From Acidovorax sp. Leaf78 (lineage in GTDB: Bacteria > Pseudomonadota > Gammaproteobacteria > Burkholderiales > Burkholderiaceae_C), in assembly GCF_001422735.1 (NCBI RefSeq), contig NZ_LMLZ01000022.1, forward strand, positions 62,001 to 126,000: a DNA stretch of 64,000 bases. Direction: 5' to 3'. Under the pieces are notes generated by a model. That model was not told the DNA's origin. It saw nothing but the letters and a program-made list of their open reading frames with translations, and ran no database searches. The position numbers and the translations under genes are program-made. Below, one piece after another: positions 50,843 to 60,511 of this stretch (its first letter is position 1; every line of letters begins with the position of its first letter).

Positions 50843-53800
50843 AGATCCTGAAGCTGCGCCTCAAGAACCTCAATTCGCTCAAGGGCGAATGGGCCATCGA
50901 CTTCACCCAGCCGCCGTTCACCGAGAACAGCCTGTTCGCCATCACCGGCCCCATGGGCGCGGGCAAGTCCACGCTGCTCGACGCGATCTGCCTGGCGCTG
51001 TACCACCAGACGCCGCGGTTGCCCAGCGTCTCGAAGTCGTCCAACGACCTCATGACGCGCCACACCGCCGACTGCCTGGCCGAGGTGGAGTTCGAGGTGA
51101 AGGGCACCGTGTACCGCGCCTTCTGGAGCCAGCGCCGCGCCCGCGACAAGGTGGACGGTGCGCTGCAAGACCCCAAGGTCGAGCTGGCCCAGGTCGACCC
51201 CGCCACCGGCCTGGGCACCGTGCTGTGCAGCCAGAGCAACGACAAGCTGCGGCGCGTGGCCGACATCACCGGGCTGGACTTTGACCGCTTCACCCGGTCC
51301 ATGCTGCTGGCGCAGGGCCAGTTCGCGGCCTTCCTGAACGCCAGCGCCAACGACCGCGCCGAGTTGCTCGAAGAGCTGACGGGCACCGAGATCTATGGCG
51401 ACATCTCGCGCCGCGTGTTCGAACAGGCGCGTGACGCCCGCGAGCAGTTGACCCAGCTCAAGGCCCGCGCCGACGGCGTGGAGCTGCTGCCCGCAGAGCG
51501 CAGCGCCACCATGCAGACCGAGCTGCAGGAGTGGACCCAGGCGCTGGCCGATGTGCAGCACGCCCACGCCGCCACCAGCACGCAGCGCCAGTGGCACATC
51601 GACGTGGACCACAGCGCGCAGGCCGTGCTGGCCGCCACCACCGGCCAGCAGCAGGCCGCTGCCGCACTGCAGGCCGCCGCCCCCGACCTGCAACGCCTGG
51701 CCGACAGCGAGCCCGCCCAGGCCCTGCGCGCACCGCACGCGGCGTGGCAGCAGGCCCAGGCCGCCTGCGAAGCCAGCGACACCCTGCTGGCCGACCTGCA
51801 GGCGCAGCACCAGCGCGAGTCCGCACAACACGCCCAGCACCACCACGCCGCCGCCGTGCTGGCCCGCCGCGTGGCCCACGCCGCACAGGCCGAGCTGGCG
51901 CAGGCCCAGGCCGCGCAACAGCGCCACACCGACTACTGCACCACCCACGCCCAGCACGCCCACCTCGGCGAGCGCCTGGGCGAATGGCGCCAGCAGCTAT
52001 TGCAACGGCAGCACCTGCAGGGCAAGCTGGCCGAGCACCACACGGCGCTGCAGGCGCTGCAGGCAGACATCGCCCAGCGCAGCGACCAGGTCACTGCCCA
52101 GAGCGCGCGCGTGGACGCCGCCATGCAAGACCAGGCCACCGCCACCGCCGCACTGCGCACCGCCCAGGCAGAGCAGCAGCAACAGCTGGGCGGTCACACC
52201 ATCGCCACCCTGCGCGAACGCTGGCAACACGCACAGGGCCGCGTGGCCGCCTGGCGCCACGCTGTGCAACTGGGCGAGCAGCGCCGCGAGCTGGCAGAGC
52301 AGCATGCCGCACTGGGCACGGAAGTGCAGCGCCTGGAAGCCGCGGCCGCCAGCCAGGACGCCGCCCGCCTGGCACTGCGCGCGCAGTACAACGGCCTGAA
52401 AGAACAGGTGGCCGACAAGCGCCAGCTGCTGGAGCAAGAGCGCCGCATCCAGAGCTTGGACCAGCACCGCCACACCCTGCAGCCCGGCGAGCCCTGCCCG
52501 CTGTGCGGCGCCACGGCGCACCCCGCCATCGACGCCTACCAGGCGCTGGACGTGTCGGCCACCGAGGCCGCGCTGCAGCACAAACAGGCCGAGCTGGAGG
52601 CGCTGACCGCCCAAGGCCAGGCCGTGGCAGAGTCGCTGGCCACCAGCAAAACCCGGCTGGCCGAGCGCATGGAGCAGCAACAAAAAACCACCCAACGCAT
52701 CGGCCAGTGGGATGCAGAGTGGGCAGCCTGCATCGCCCCCCTGAACGCGCCGCACGTGCAGAGCGAACAGAACGGGCTGAACGCAGCGGACCCCTCCGAA
52801 GCGCCGAACGCGCTCAACAGGTCGAGCGCTCTGCACACCGAAGACTGGCAACATACCGACCAACTCGCGGCCGGGCACACAGCCGCCCAGGCCGCTCAAG
52901 CACGCCTGGCCGACGCCCTGCACAACGCAGAGGCCGCGGAGCAGCGCGTGCAGCAAGCCCAGGCCGCTGCCAGCCAGTGCGACCAGAGCCTGCAAGCCGC
53001 CACGCACCAACTGGCCCTGCAGCAGCAAGCCGTGCACGAAGCGCACGCGCGGCAAGCCACGCTGGCAGACACCATCAGCACCGCCCAGGCCGAATGCACC
53101 GCGCTGGACACCCGCCTGCGCGCCGCCGTGCAAGCCGCCGGCTACGACCTGCCCGCCGACCACGCGCCCTGGCTGCAAGCGCGCGATGCCGAATGGCAAC
53201 GCTGGCGCCACACCCAGGCCGAGCTGCAGACGCTGGCCCAGAGCATCACGCGCCTGCAAGCCCAATGCGACGCTGCACAGGCGCAGGCTGAACTGTGGTC
53301 GCAACGCTGGGCTGCGCTGCAAGCCACTTCCGCTGGCGGTGCAGACCAGCCCGCCGACGCGAACCTGCAGCTACCCCTGTCGGCAACCCTGGACGACGAC
53401 GGGGCCCACGATGGCACGGCCGATGCCGCCACAGCCTTGCAAGCCAGCGTGGCCGAGATCGAACGCCTGCAGCGCACCCTGGCGGCTTTGGAAGGCCGCC
53501 AAGCCCAGGCACAAACCACCCGCACCCAACAAGCCACGGCCCTGGAGGCCGCGGCCCACGCATGGCACGCCGCGCTGCAGGCCAGCCCCTTCGCCGACTT
53601 GGGCCGGTTCGAAGCCGCCCTGCTGCCCGAGCCCGAGCGCCAGCGCCTGGCCGCCCAGCGCGACGCCCTGCTGGCCGCGCAGCAACGCACCGACGCCCTG
53701 CTGCAGGCCGCGCACGCCCGCCATGCCGAGCTGCAGGCCCAGGCGCTCACACGCCAGTCACTGGACGAGCTGACCACCCGCCTGGCCGAGCTGGAAGCGC

Positions 53801-54420
53801 AGCGCAGCGCCGTCAGCGAACAGATCGGCGCCCACCGCGCCCTGCTGACGCGCGACGACCAGCTGCGCACCACCCAACAAACCCTGTTCGCGCAGATCAG
53901 CCAGCAGACCGCGAACAGCGATGTGTGGCAGCGGCTGGACGCGCTGATCGGCTCCTCCAAAGGCGACAAGTTCCGCAAGTTCGCCCAGGGCCTCACGCTG
54001 GACCACCTGCTGCAGTTGGCCAACAAACACCTGGCCCGCCTGCACGGCCGCTATCTGCTGCGCCGCAAATCCACCGGCGAGCTGGAGCTGGAGATCGTGG
54101 ACGCCTGGCAAGGCGACGTGGCACGCGACACGCGCACCCTGTCCGGCGGCGAAGGCTTTCTGGTCAGCCTGGCGCTGGCGCTGGCGCTGTCGGACCTGGT
54201 GAGCAACAAGACGTCGATCGACTCGCTGTTTCTGGACGAAGGTTTCGGATCGCTGGACGGCGACACGCTGGAGGTGGCGCTCACGGCGCTGGATTCGCTC
54301 AACGCCAGCGGCAAGATGATCGGCATCATCAGCCACGTGGAGGCGCTGAAGGAGCGGATACCGGCGCAGATCCGGGTGGTGAAGGGCGGGGGCGTGGGGT
54401 ACTCGCGGCTGGTGGTGTAG
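50839..54420 (+). CDS. sbcC: Exonuclease SbcCD, subunit C (SMC-like ATPase)
   Basis: 1193 residues. Walker [10 protein letters not shown] at 37-45; two long Ala/Gln-rich coiled coils flank a zinc-hook CPLCG near residue 553; ABC signature [13 protein letters not shown] near 1100 and Walker [11 protein letters not shown] follow. The second arm contains a loop near residues 630-670 (Asn/Pro/Ser-rich, ERTERAER-like codon slippage in another frame). Dimerises through the zinc hook and binds SbcD to cleave hairpins. Longer than E. coli SbcC (1048), as is common in betaproteobacteria. Confidence 0.95.
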   Translation: MKILKLRLKNLNSLKGEWAIDFTQPPFTENSLFAITGPMGAGKSTLLDAICLALYHQTPRLPSVSKSSNDLMTRHTADCLAEVEFEVKGTVYRAFWSQRRARDKVDGALQDPKVELAQVDPATGLGTVLCSQSNDKLRRVADITGLDFDRFTRSMLLAQGQFAAFLNASANDRAELLEELTGTEIYGDISRRVFEQARDAREQLTQLKARADGVELLPAERSATMQTELQEWTQALADVQHAHAATSTQRQWHIDVDHSAQAVLAATTGQQQAAAALQAAAPDLQRLADSEPAQALRAPHAAWQQAQAACEASDTLLADLQAQHQRESAQHAQHHHAAAVLARRVAHAAQAELAQAQAAQQRHTDYCTTHAQHAHLGERLGEWRQQLLQRQHLQGKLAEHHTALQALQADIAQRSDQVTAQSARVDAAMQDQATATAALRTAQAEQQQQLGGHTIATLRERWQHAQGRVAAWRHAVQLGEQRRELAEQHAALGTEVQRLEAAAASQDAARLALRAQYNGLKEQVADKRQLLEQERRIQSLDQHRHTLQPGEPCPLCGATAHPAIDAYQALDVSATEAALQHKQAELEALTAQGQAVAESLATSKTRLAERMEQQQKTTQRIGQWDAEWAACIAPLNAPHVQSEQNGLNAADPSEAPNALNRSSALHTEDWQHTDQLAAGHTAAQAAQARLADALHNAEAAEQRVQQAQAAASQCDQSLQAATHQLALQQQAVHEAHARQATLADTISTAQAECTALDTRLRAAVQAAGYDLPADHAPWLQARDAEWQRWRHTQAELQTLAQSITRLQAQCDAAQAQAELWSQRWAALQATSAGGADQPADANLQLPLSATLDDDGAHDGTADAATALQASVAEIERLQRTLAALEGRQAQAQTTRTQQATALEAAAHAWHAALQASPFADLGRFEAALLPEPERQRLAAQRDALLAAQQRTDALLQAAHARHAELQAQALTRQSLDELTTRLAELEAQRSAVSEQIGAHRALLTRDDQLRTTQQTLFAQISQQTANSDVWQRLDALIGSSKGDKFRKFAQGLTLDHLLQLANKHLARLHGRYLLRRKSTGELELEIVDAWQGDVARDTRTLSGGEGFLVSLALALALSDLVSNKTSIDSLFLDEGFGSLDGDTLEVALTALDSLNASGKMIGIISHVEALKERIPAQIRVVKGGGVGYSRLVV

Positions 54421-54472
54421 GGCGCTCGCCGGCAACATCCGCTCGGGTTGGGACTGTCGATGCCTGGCGCGG

Positions 54473-54499
54473 CGCTTCGACTGGCTCAGCGTGAACGGT
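54473..54499 (+). repeat. Short intergenic repeat-like sequence
   Basis: The stretch containing TTCGACTGGCTCAGCGTGAA resembles a short motif (TTCGAC-x-GGCTCAG-type) scattered in intergenic regions of many proteobacteria. Only one copy is seen here. Recognition is from memory. Confidence 0.35.
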
Positions 54500-54533
54500 T
54501 CCAGTGGATGCCTGCCGCAGGACTCCTGCCGCA

Positions 54534-55454
54534 TCAGCCGCAGGTCTGTGGCGGCAGCTCCTGCACCGCGCCCATCTTGTCGATGACCAGATCCATGAAC
54601 GCCGACACGGCCAACGGCAGGTAGCGCCTGCTGGGGTAGACCATGTGCACGCCGTGGCCCACCTGGTGATAACCGGGCAGCACGGGCACTAGCAGGCCCG
54701 CGCGCAGGTCGCGTTGCGTCAGCGTGGAGGGCAGCAGCGCAATCCCCAAGCCCGCCAGCGCGGCCTTGCGCAGGGCCTGCGCCGTGTTGCCGCTGAAGCG
54801 GCCGGACACCTGCACCTCGGCCGGCGCGCCATCCGGCCCCGTCACGCGCCAGGTGGCCTTGCCGCTGGGGTGGCCGAACACCAGGCAGTCGTGGGCTGCC
54901 AGGTCTTGCAGCGTGGCCGGCACGCCCTGGCGGGCCACGTAGGGGGGGCTGGCCACCAGGCCGTCGGTGCCCGCGTCCAGCACCTTGCGGGCAAACAGGC
55001 CCGAGTCCTCCAGGATGCCGCCACGAAACGCCACGTCGATCCGGTCTGCAATCAGGTCGGCGCGCCCGTCGCTCAGCACAAAGTCCACCCGCACCTTGGG
55101 GTGCGCCACCAGGAACTCGGTCAGCCACTCCATCGCAAAGAAATCGAAGAAGTCTGCCGGGGCTGCCACCCGCACCAGGCCGCTGGGCTCCTGGTTCACT
55201 GCCAGCAGTTCCTCGCCCGCATCCATCAGGCCCTCCACCGCGCCGCTGCAGCGCTCCAGAAACACCTGGCCCGCGCTGGTGAGCGTGAGATGGCGGGTCG
55301 AGCGCTGCATCAGCCGGGTGCCCAGGTGCGCCTCGAGCTGCTGCACCCGGCGGCTCAGGGTATTGGGCGGCACGCCCAGGCGGCGCGAGGCCTCGGCAAA
55401 GCTGCCGCAGCGCACCACCTGCACAAAGACCGCAACATCGTTCAGATCCAGCAT
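54534..55454 (-). CDS. LysR family transcriptional regulator
   Basis: 306 residues from the ATG at 55454 (MLDLNDVAVFVQVVRCGSFA), the classic start; ATGs at 55478 and 55511 are also in frame and none has a clear ribosome-binding site. Helix-turn-helix ASRRLGVPPNTLSRRVQQLE, then LMQRSTRHLTLTSAG. Divergent from a pirin gene, a common LysR target arrangement. Confidence 0.9.
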   Translation of the reverse strand: MLDLNDVAVFVQVVRCGSFAEASRRLGVPPNTLSRRVQQLEAHLGTRLMQRSTRHLTLTSAGQVFLERCSGAVEGLMDAGEELLAVNQEPSGLVRVAAPADFFDFFAMEWLTEFLVAHPKVRVDFVLSDGRADLIADRIDVAFRGGILEDSGLFARKVLDAGTDGLVASPPYVARQGVPATLQDLAAHDCLVFGHPSGKATWRVTGPDGAPAEVQVSGRFSGNTAQALRKAALAGLGIALLPSTLTQRDLRAGLLVPVLPGYHQVGHGVHMVYPSRRYLPLAVSAFMDLVIDKMGAVQELPPQTCG

Positions 55455-55590
55455 GGCGGCGCTCGCTCGCTCTTTCATCGGCTCATTCATTCGATTTATG
55501 GACGAGTGCAATCATATTGCGCTACCTAGTCAATCAATCGATGAATTTTTAAGCTACAGGCATCACTTCAACACCTTCAGGGTTTTCAGG

Positions 55591-56427
55591 ATGTCTGCAC
55601 CAGCTTCAGCCCCACGCGCCATCGCCCACCGCACGCGCGGCACCACGCACGGCCCCATCACCCGCCTCATGAGCCCCGGGGACCTGGGCCAGGTGCTCAA
55701 GCCCTTCATCTTTCTGGACCTGGTGCACTTCCAACCCGGCGCGGCGCAGCAGGGCTTTGGCATGCACCCCCATTCGGGCATCGCCACGGTCACGTTCTTG
55801 TCGGAAGGCGATGTGCGCTACGAAGACAGCACCGGCCAAGCCGGCCTGTTGCCCGCAGGCGGCGTAGAATGGATGCGTGCTGGCAACGGCGTGTGGCACA
55901 CCGGTGCCCCGGTGGGCGACACGCCGGGCCGCGGCTTTCAGCTGTGGGTGGCCCTGCCCGCCGCGCTGGAGAACGCCCCCGCCCAGAGCCAGTACCTCGC
56001 CCCCGAGCTGGTGCCCCAGGTCGGCCCGGTGCGGGTGCTGATGGGCACCTACGGCCCGGCGCGCAGCCCGGTCGCGGCGCCGGGCGGCATGACCTACCTG
56101 TCGGTGCAACTGGCCCAGGGCGAACGCTGGACCTACACCCCGCCCCAGGGCCACACGGTGGCGTGGGCAGCGGTGGCTACCGGGGCCCTCACTGCAGGCG
56201 AAGGCCTTGACGCAGGCGAGCTGGTGGCGTTCGAGCCCAGCAGCCAGAGCATCGACTTTGTCGCCACCGAACCCACCCGGTTCGTGCTGGGCTCTGCCGT
56301 GCCGCACCCGCACGACCTGGTCATGGGCCGCTACTCGGTGCACACCAGCCCGGCCGCACTGGCACAGGGCGCCACAGAAATCCGGCGCATTGCAGGGCAA
56401 CTGCGCCAGGCCGGGCGGCTGGCCTAG
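55591..56427 (+). CDS. Pirin family protein
   Basis: 278 residues from the ATG at 55591, after TTCAGG. GFGMHPHSGIATVTFLSEGD is the metal-binding pirin block, with VEWMRAGNGVWHTGAP as the second. It has no long leader and is shorter than the pirin at 13086, with which it shares only the bicupin core. A LysR gene is divergent, and an NADP-binding reductase follows. Role uncertain. Confidence 0.85.
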   Translation: MSAPASAPRAIAHRTRGTTHGPITRLMSPGDLGQVLKPFIFLDLVHFQPGAAQQGFGMHPHSGIATVTFLSEGDVRYEDSTGQAGLLPAGGVEWMRAGNGVWHTGAPVGDTPGRGFQLWVALPAALENAPAQSQYLAPELVPQVGPVRVLMGTYGPARSPVAAPGGMTYLSVQLAQGERWTYTPPQGHTVAWAAVATGALTAGEGLDAGELVAFEPSSQSIDFVATEPTRFVLGSAVPHPHDLVMGRYSVHTSPAALAQGATEIRRIAGQLRQAGRLA

Positions 56428-56546
56428 GGCGGGGCTGAACAGGGCCGGCGCATCGCGCAGGCCTGTCCAGCGTCGCCTTGGCTCCACTCACTTTCCATCA
56501 CGTTCTTTCAACCCACTTCACTCACTCACTCACCCAAGGAAACATC

Positions 56547-57191
56547 ATGAACATCGGCATCATCGGCTCTGGCGGTCTCGGCTCCAACGTGGCCCGCGCA
56601 TTGGCCCGCAAGGGCCTGTCGGCCACCCTCTCCAACCGGCGCGGTCCGCAATCCCTGGCCGCTCTGGTAGCCGAACTGGGCCCCACCATCCAGGCATGCA
56701 CCGTCGCAGAAGCTGCCACCGCAGACATCGTGCTCATCGCCGTGCGCTGGGAAGACCTGGGCCAGGCGCTGGGCCCCCTGCCCGCCTGGAACGGCCGCAT
56801 CGTCATCGACGGCACCAACCCCGTGGAGTTTCTGGACCCCAACTCGCCCGATGCGCAGGACCCCACCAACCCACTGGCAGCCTACGGCATCAAGGCCATC
56901 GACCTGGGCGGACGCTCATCCAGCGAAGTGTTCAGCGAATTCGTGCCCGGCGCCCGCGTGGTCAAGGCGTTCAACCACCTGGACGTGAACGTGCTGGCCC
57001 AGCCCCAGGTCTCCGGCGGCCAGCGCGCCATGTTCTACGCCGGCGACGACGCCGCCGCCAAGGCTGCAGTGCGCGAAGTACTGGACGCGATTGGCTACTT
57101 CCCGGTGGACCTGGGCACGCTGGCGGTGGGCGGGCGGCTGTCGGAGCTGCCGTTTGGGGCGTTGTCGAGTACGCAGTTCGTCAAGATTTGA
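56547..57191 (+). CDS. NADPH-dependent F420 reductase-like protein (NAD(P)-binding)
   Basis: 214 residues after AAGGAAACATC. N-terminal Rossmann MNIGIIGSGGLGSNVARAL. It continues with IVLIAVRWEDLGQAL, FLDPNSPDAQDP, and RVVKAFNHLDVNVLAQPQ, and ends with GGRLSELPFGALSSTQFVKI. This is the F420_oxidored (DUF/COG2085) family, which in proteobacteria acts without F420. Probable oxidoreductase on an unknown substrate, in an operon with the pirin gene (119 bp). Confidence 0.87.
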   Translation: MNIGIIGSGGLGSNVARALARKGLSATLSNRRGPQSLAALVAELGPTIQACTVAEAATADIVLIAVRWEDLGQALGPLPAWNGRIVIDGTNPVEFLDPNSPDAQDPTNPLAAYGIKAIDLGGRSSSEVFSEFVPGARVVKAFNHLDVNVLAQPQVSGGQRAMFYAGDDAAAKAAVREVLDAIGYFPVDLGTLAVGGRLSELPFGALSSTQFVKI

Positions 57192-57236
57192 GTGGGGGGC
57201 GTGCCAGGGCGCTTTGAGAGCTCCAGCCGCCCCTTC

Positions 57237-58181
57237 TTACAGGCCGTCTAAAAAATCCGTTAAAGATCCATTCGTTGGGGTCATCCATCGCCGGGCAGGA
57301 TAAATGGACAATAATTTGTCTTCTGGACTATAAACTGAAACTTTATCAAAAACATTATTCAACAACCCATCTTGAATATTGGAAACTATATGACTATCCT
57401 CATCCCTGAACCCAAACCCGATAATCGCAAGATTGTTTTCAGTCGCCAAACCTCTATTTCCGCAGATGGAATTGAAGTATTGCTTATAGAAAAGCAGCGC
57501 CTCATTTCCAGCGATAATTCCCTTTTTCACACCTTGATCCCCGACTACTAGCACTGGCCAACGATAAGGGGGAGTATGATATTGGGTTTTCTTCGTGGGC
57601 TTATATCGAAGATCACCATGCAAATGCAATATTTTGAATTTCGCCGCGGCACTGCGATTCATCTGACCATTTCCGGCCCAAAAATCTGTGACGTCTGTAC
57701 CTCTGGAGTATCTCGGCCCATAAACGATGTGATCAAATAGTCCATCAAAATTAAGGGTAAAATAATTTATCGAATCATAATCCGAAAAAATTCGAGCAAT
57801 ATGACGATCAAAACGGTTGACCACTGACATCATCTGCCGCAAAGATATCGTAAGCTTTTCCTCGATGTCATCTAGCGCGCTCCCTATTGAGCCCTGCAAC
57901 TCCGATTGCCTAAACAAGGCAGAAAATGCATGCGGGTCCATCCGAAATCGCTGCAATTCAGATTTTGTTCTTTCTATAACTAAATTTATCGTCAATAATC
58001 CACCCAATATATAATCAAAAGAATCCGGGGAAAACATTGCCCTAATTTCAGGTGTAACTCTTTCGTAAACGCTTGTGCTGATTTTTTGGTAGGTAAAATT
58101 TGTAATCTCAGTCGCTTCAGGGCAAACCGCAGAGATGCCCAAATTGATGCCCGCGCCACTAATGATGTTCAATTGCCTCAT
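57237..58181 (-). CDS. SIR2-like domain protein in AT-rich DNA (orphan defence-type gene)
   Basis: 314 residues from the ATG at 58181, which follows AAGGAGG at good spacing (the in-frame GTG one codon earlier is too close to it). SIR2-type features: NIISGAGINLGISAVCP as the NAD-binding glycine loop, YFTLNFDGLFD equivalent to the T-x-N-Y/F-D motif, ILHLHGD for the catalytic His, and LAIIGFGFRDEDSHI for the late strand. No second domain is visible. The DNA is strikingly AT-rich (one 60-base line at 57301 has 15 G+C) and uses codons rare in the flanks (TTA, ATA, AAT), so it is recently acquired. SIR2 domains of phage-defence proteins hydrolyse NAD; a role here is inferred. Confidence 0.75.
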   Translation of the reverse strand: MRQLNIISGAGINLGISAVCPEATEITNFTYQKISTSVYERVTPEIRAMFSPDSFDYILGGLLTINLVIERTKSELQRFRMDPHAFSALFRQSELQGSIGSALDDIEEKLTISLRQMMSVVNRFDRHIARIFSDYDSINYFTLNFDGLFDHIVYGPRYSRGTDVTDFWAGNGQMNRSAAAKFKILHLHGDLRYKPTKKTQYHTPPYRWPVLVVGDQGVKKGIIAGNEALLFYKQYFNSICGNRGLATENNLAIIGFGFRDEDSHIVSNIQDGLLNNVFDKVSVYSPEDKLLSIYPARRWMTPTNGSLTDFLDGL

Positions 58182-58264
58182 CACCCCTCCTTGGATAATA
58201 TCGAAAAAATTATCGCCCGATCGCTATAAATTGCGCCCAACGACTAACTGCCATATACAGCACC

Positions 58265-59003
58265 CTAGTTGCGTTTTGACAGGCACTTGAGTGCGGGGTA
58301 CGCGACTCCGCGCCAATTGAAACTGCTCACACGTTTGTGGAGTTGCCGCCACCGCCCCTCCAACCCCTTAATCGAATGCATCGTCATCAACTTAATGGTG
58401 TACTCCTCCGGCCCGTAACCCCCGACCGACGAATCACCCGATGCTTGCGCACCAGCGCCACCGAACACACCTCCATATCGCCCCATACGTGCCTTAGCGC
58501 ATGCTGATCCCCAGCAAATCGCCACGTTTGCCGCCCGCTCAAGCAGCGTCGGCAGGTCGATCAAAATGGGCTCCGAACCTCGCGCCCGCAGCTTATGAGT
58601 TGCGGTAACGGGATGCCGTCATCACTGTCCCCTGACGACTTCGGGTTTCAGAATGTCGTCGGCCATACGGTGGTCCAGTTGTCGTCGCCCCAGGCTGCGG
58701 GCCAGCTGCTCTTGCTGGATGTCCATCACGCGCATGATGCCGGGCAGCTGGGTGTCGGCGTCGTTGTCGTCAAACAGGGCGCCCTGGGTTGCACGCGCAC
58801 CTGCGGGAACATGATCCAGCGCATCCGGTCGAGCTACGGCAGCCTCAGACGCCGCCAAAGCGGTGGGCGAACATGGGGCCTATTGGCACGTTGTGTCACA
58901 GCAGATACTCGTCATCGAGCTTCTGCTCAAGCCCCTCGGCCAGCCGCCGCTCACCAGTGGAATCAAACGCGGACGAGCCTATCGCCGGTATCAATGTCGC
59001 CAT
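58265..59003 (-). pseudogene. Decayed NERD-domain/UvrD-like helicase gene
   Basis: Fragments in order along the minus strand match one family. The N-terminus MATLIPAIGSS...GERRLAEGLEQKLDDEYLL begins at 59003 and hits an in-frame TGA at 58896-58898 where family members have Trp. MFAHRFGGV follows after a deletion, then LDRMRWIMFPQVRVQ in another frame and GALFDDNDAD...IMRVMDIQQEQLARSLG in a third. After the loss of the P-loop and core come SEPILIDLPTLLERAANVA and YTIKLMTMHSIKGLE (helicase motif V). The C-terminus is missing and the SIR2 gene begins 83 bp further on. At least two nonsense changes, two frame changes and large deletions. Family assignment is from memory of this helicase. Confidence 0.75.
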
Positions 59004-59162
59004 GCCTGCACTTGCCTTCCCCCTTTGCCTGCTGATCTACTTATGTGTCCATTTGTAAATCCAATGTAGGGTGGTGCGGCGAATGCGGCAACTATCAAAT
59101 GTCAGAGGGTGGGGGCGAGCTGCTGTGCGAGCGGTTGGTGGGCCTTGGTGGCGGTGCCCATC

Positions 59163-59231
59163 GGAAATTGGCATCAAAGTGGCCTCCACCGCTTGTTGAA
59201 TAAGCGCTAGAAGCTACCAATTCAATAGCAA
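59163..59231 (+). repeat. Dispersed intergenic repeat, copy 7
   Basis: Long copy ending TAAGCGCTAGAAGCTACCAA then TTCAATAGC, just past the stop of the third STY0301-family gene. Confidence 0.65.
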
Positions 59232-59234
59232 TTG

Positions 59235-59702
59235 TCAGTGGCGCACTTGGCTCTGGCAGCTCCACCGTTTGACGGTGGGCGGTGATATATTGAGGTCATG
59301 TTCTGCCTTGCACCCAGTAACGCTCTTGTCGAGAGGCCTCGTAGCCACCGCAGAGGTGCCTGAGTATTCACAGGCCACCCAATACTGCTGCGTGGAGGGC
59401 GGGAAAGCCCATTGCAAGTACAGCGTCTTGCCTCGACTGTGCGTGCGGTGCGGCACCTTTTGCATGAGCAGCTCCGGCGGGCCTTCATAAAAACCCACGT
59501 TGTCCAGGGGGTAGCTGCTATTGCTGCCGCGGACTTGCCAATCAGGGGGCACCTTGTCCGAAGGCGTTTGCTGGACTTGCAGAGATTGCGGACACGGGCT
59601 GCCCGTTGGCGTTGCGTCGGGGCCAGGTGCTGATTGCGCTATAGCGAGAGCCATTGAGCCGGGAGCGATGAGCAGGAAGACGATGTGGCGGTGGATGTTC
59701 AT
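59235..59702 (-). CDS. STY0301-family periplasmic protein, immunity-like paralogue 3
   Basis: 155 residues. Signal peptide to about residue 23 (PGSMALAIAQS). The mature protein carries CPQSLQVQQTPSDKVPPDWQ, GFYEGPPELL, YWVACEYSGTSAVATRPLD and TVKRWSCQ, the STY0301 family pattern with four conserved Cys that could form two disulfides. It is very similar to paralogue 1, and the DNA around the two 3' ends is nearly identical, a sign of recent duplication. Expected to act in the periplasm. Interpretation as immunity against the linked amidase-like protein is an inference from gene order. Confidence 0.75.
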   Translation of the reverse strand: MNIHRHIVFLLIAPGSMALAIAQSAPGPDATPTGSPCPQSLQVQQTPSDKVPPDWQVRGSNSSYPLDNVGFYEGPPELLMQKVPHRTHSRGKTLYLQWAFPPSTQQYWVACEYSGTSAVATRPLDKSVTGCKAEHDLNISPPTVKRWSCQSQVRH

Positions 59703-59742
59703 GGCGACGGCTGCACTTAGTGTCGACGGGAGAGCGTGGGGT

Positions 59743-59807
59743 AAAAACTAAGCCAAATTGGCCTCTGCCGCTTACTTCGAAAGCGCTAGCAGCTTCAACT
59801 TTATGAG
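59743..59807 (+). repeat. Dispersed intergenic repeat, copy 8
   Basis: Full-length copy: AAGCCAAATTGGCCTCTGCC, then GCTTACTTCGAAAGCGCTAG and CAGCTTCAACTTTATGAG. It lies between paralogues 3 and 2. Confidence 0.65.
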
Positions 59808-59900
59808 CAAAGGCATGACGAAGTTGTGGGCCTCCCGCACTGCTAGCGGCTCTTGACAATCCCTGGAATCCCACTGCCCCGTGGCTACCTTTCGCCCGAT

Positions 59901-60368
59901 TTATTGCAGGTCGCCACTGCGACACGACCAACGCTTGAAGATGACGGGTGAAATGTTCCGGTCGTATTCCACAGTGCAAGACGTGATGCTTTTTTCGAGA
60001 GGTTTGGTTATCACAGCGGCTGTTTGCGCGTACTCACAGGCAACCCAATAAGGGAGGTCTTGGGGATAGAGTAGCCAAGTCACCACCCATGTCTTGCCCT
60101 TGCGCCGCTCGCTGCTGGGCATCAGATGCGCTCTTTCTTCCGGCGGCCCGGAGTACAGCGATACGTTGTTGAGGTAGTGGTTGCGCGAGCTACCCACCGC
60201 CTGCCAACCCGCCGGCGGTTCGGCGGTTAGCGTTTGCTGGACCTGAATGGACGCGGGGCACGTGCCCTCGTGAGCGATGCCGGACAGGGTGTGGCCTGTT
60301 TGGGCAATAGCGCAACCCGTAGCTGAAAACACCGTGAGGAAAAATACCGAGTGCCAGCGAATGGCCAT
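59901..60368 (-). CDS. STY0301-family periplasmic protein, immunity-like paralogue 2
   Basis: 155 residues from the ATG at 60368, which has GTGGAG upstream; longer upstream frames lack support. Signal peptide to about residue 22 (SATGCAIAQT; a lipobox-like Cys is present). Family blocks CPASIQVQQTL, NNVSLYSGPPEE, LPYWVACEYAQTAAVITKPL and FKRWSCR are kept with the four Cys. It is the most divergent of the three paralogues and may recognise a different partner. Confidence 0.72.
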   Translation of the reverse strand: MAIRWHSVFFLTVFSATGCAIAQTGHTLSGIAHEGTCPASIQVQQTLTAEPPAGWQAVGSSRNHYLNNVSLYSGPPEERAHLMPSSERRKGKTWVVTWLLYPQDLPYWVACEYAQTAAVITKPLEKSITSCTVEYDRNISPVIFKRWSCRSGDLQ

Positions 60369-60511
60369 AGCGACTACTCCACGACAAAAAGGCGAAGGCA
60401 GCATGGAGGGGCGGTGTGCTGTTGAACCAGCTCGTCGGGGTGCAGCGACCGCGTCCGGATTAGCTGCAGCGCGAGTCATCCACTTGCGGCAATCAAGCAT
60501 TCACGTGCACT

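Noticed and set aside
57192-57236. Terminator between the F420-like gene and the SIR2 gene
   Set aside because: Only a 5-bp GGGCG/CGCCC pairing with a long loop and no T run.
58622-58858. Separate small gene of 78 codons
   Set aside because: Its middle matches the pre-P-loop stretch of a NERD-type helicase and both ends run into other frames, so it is part of a pseudogene.
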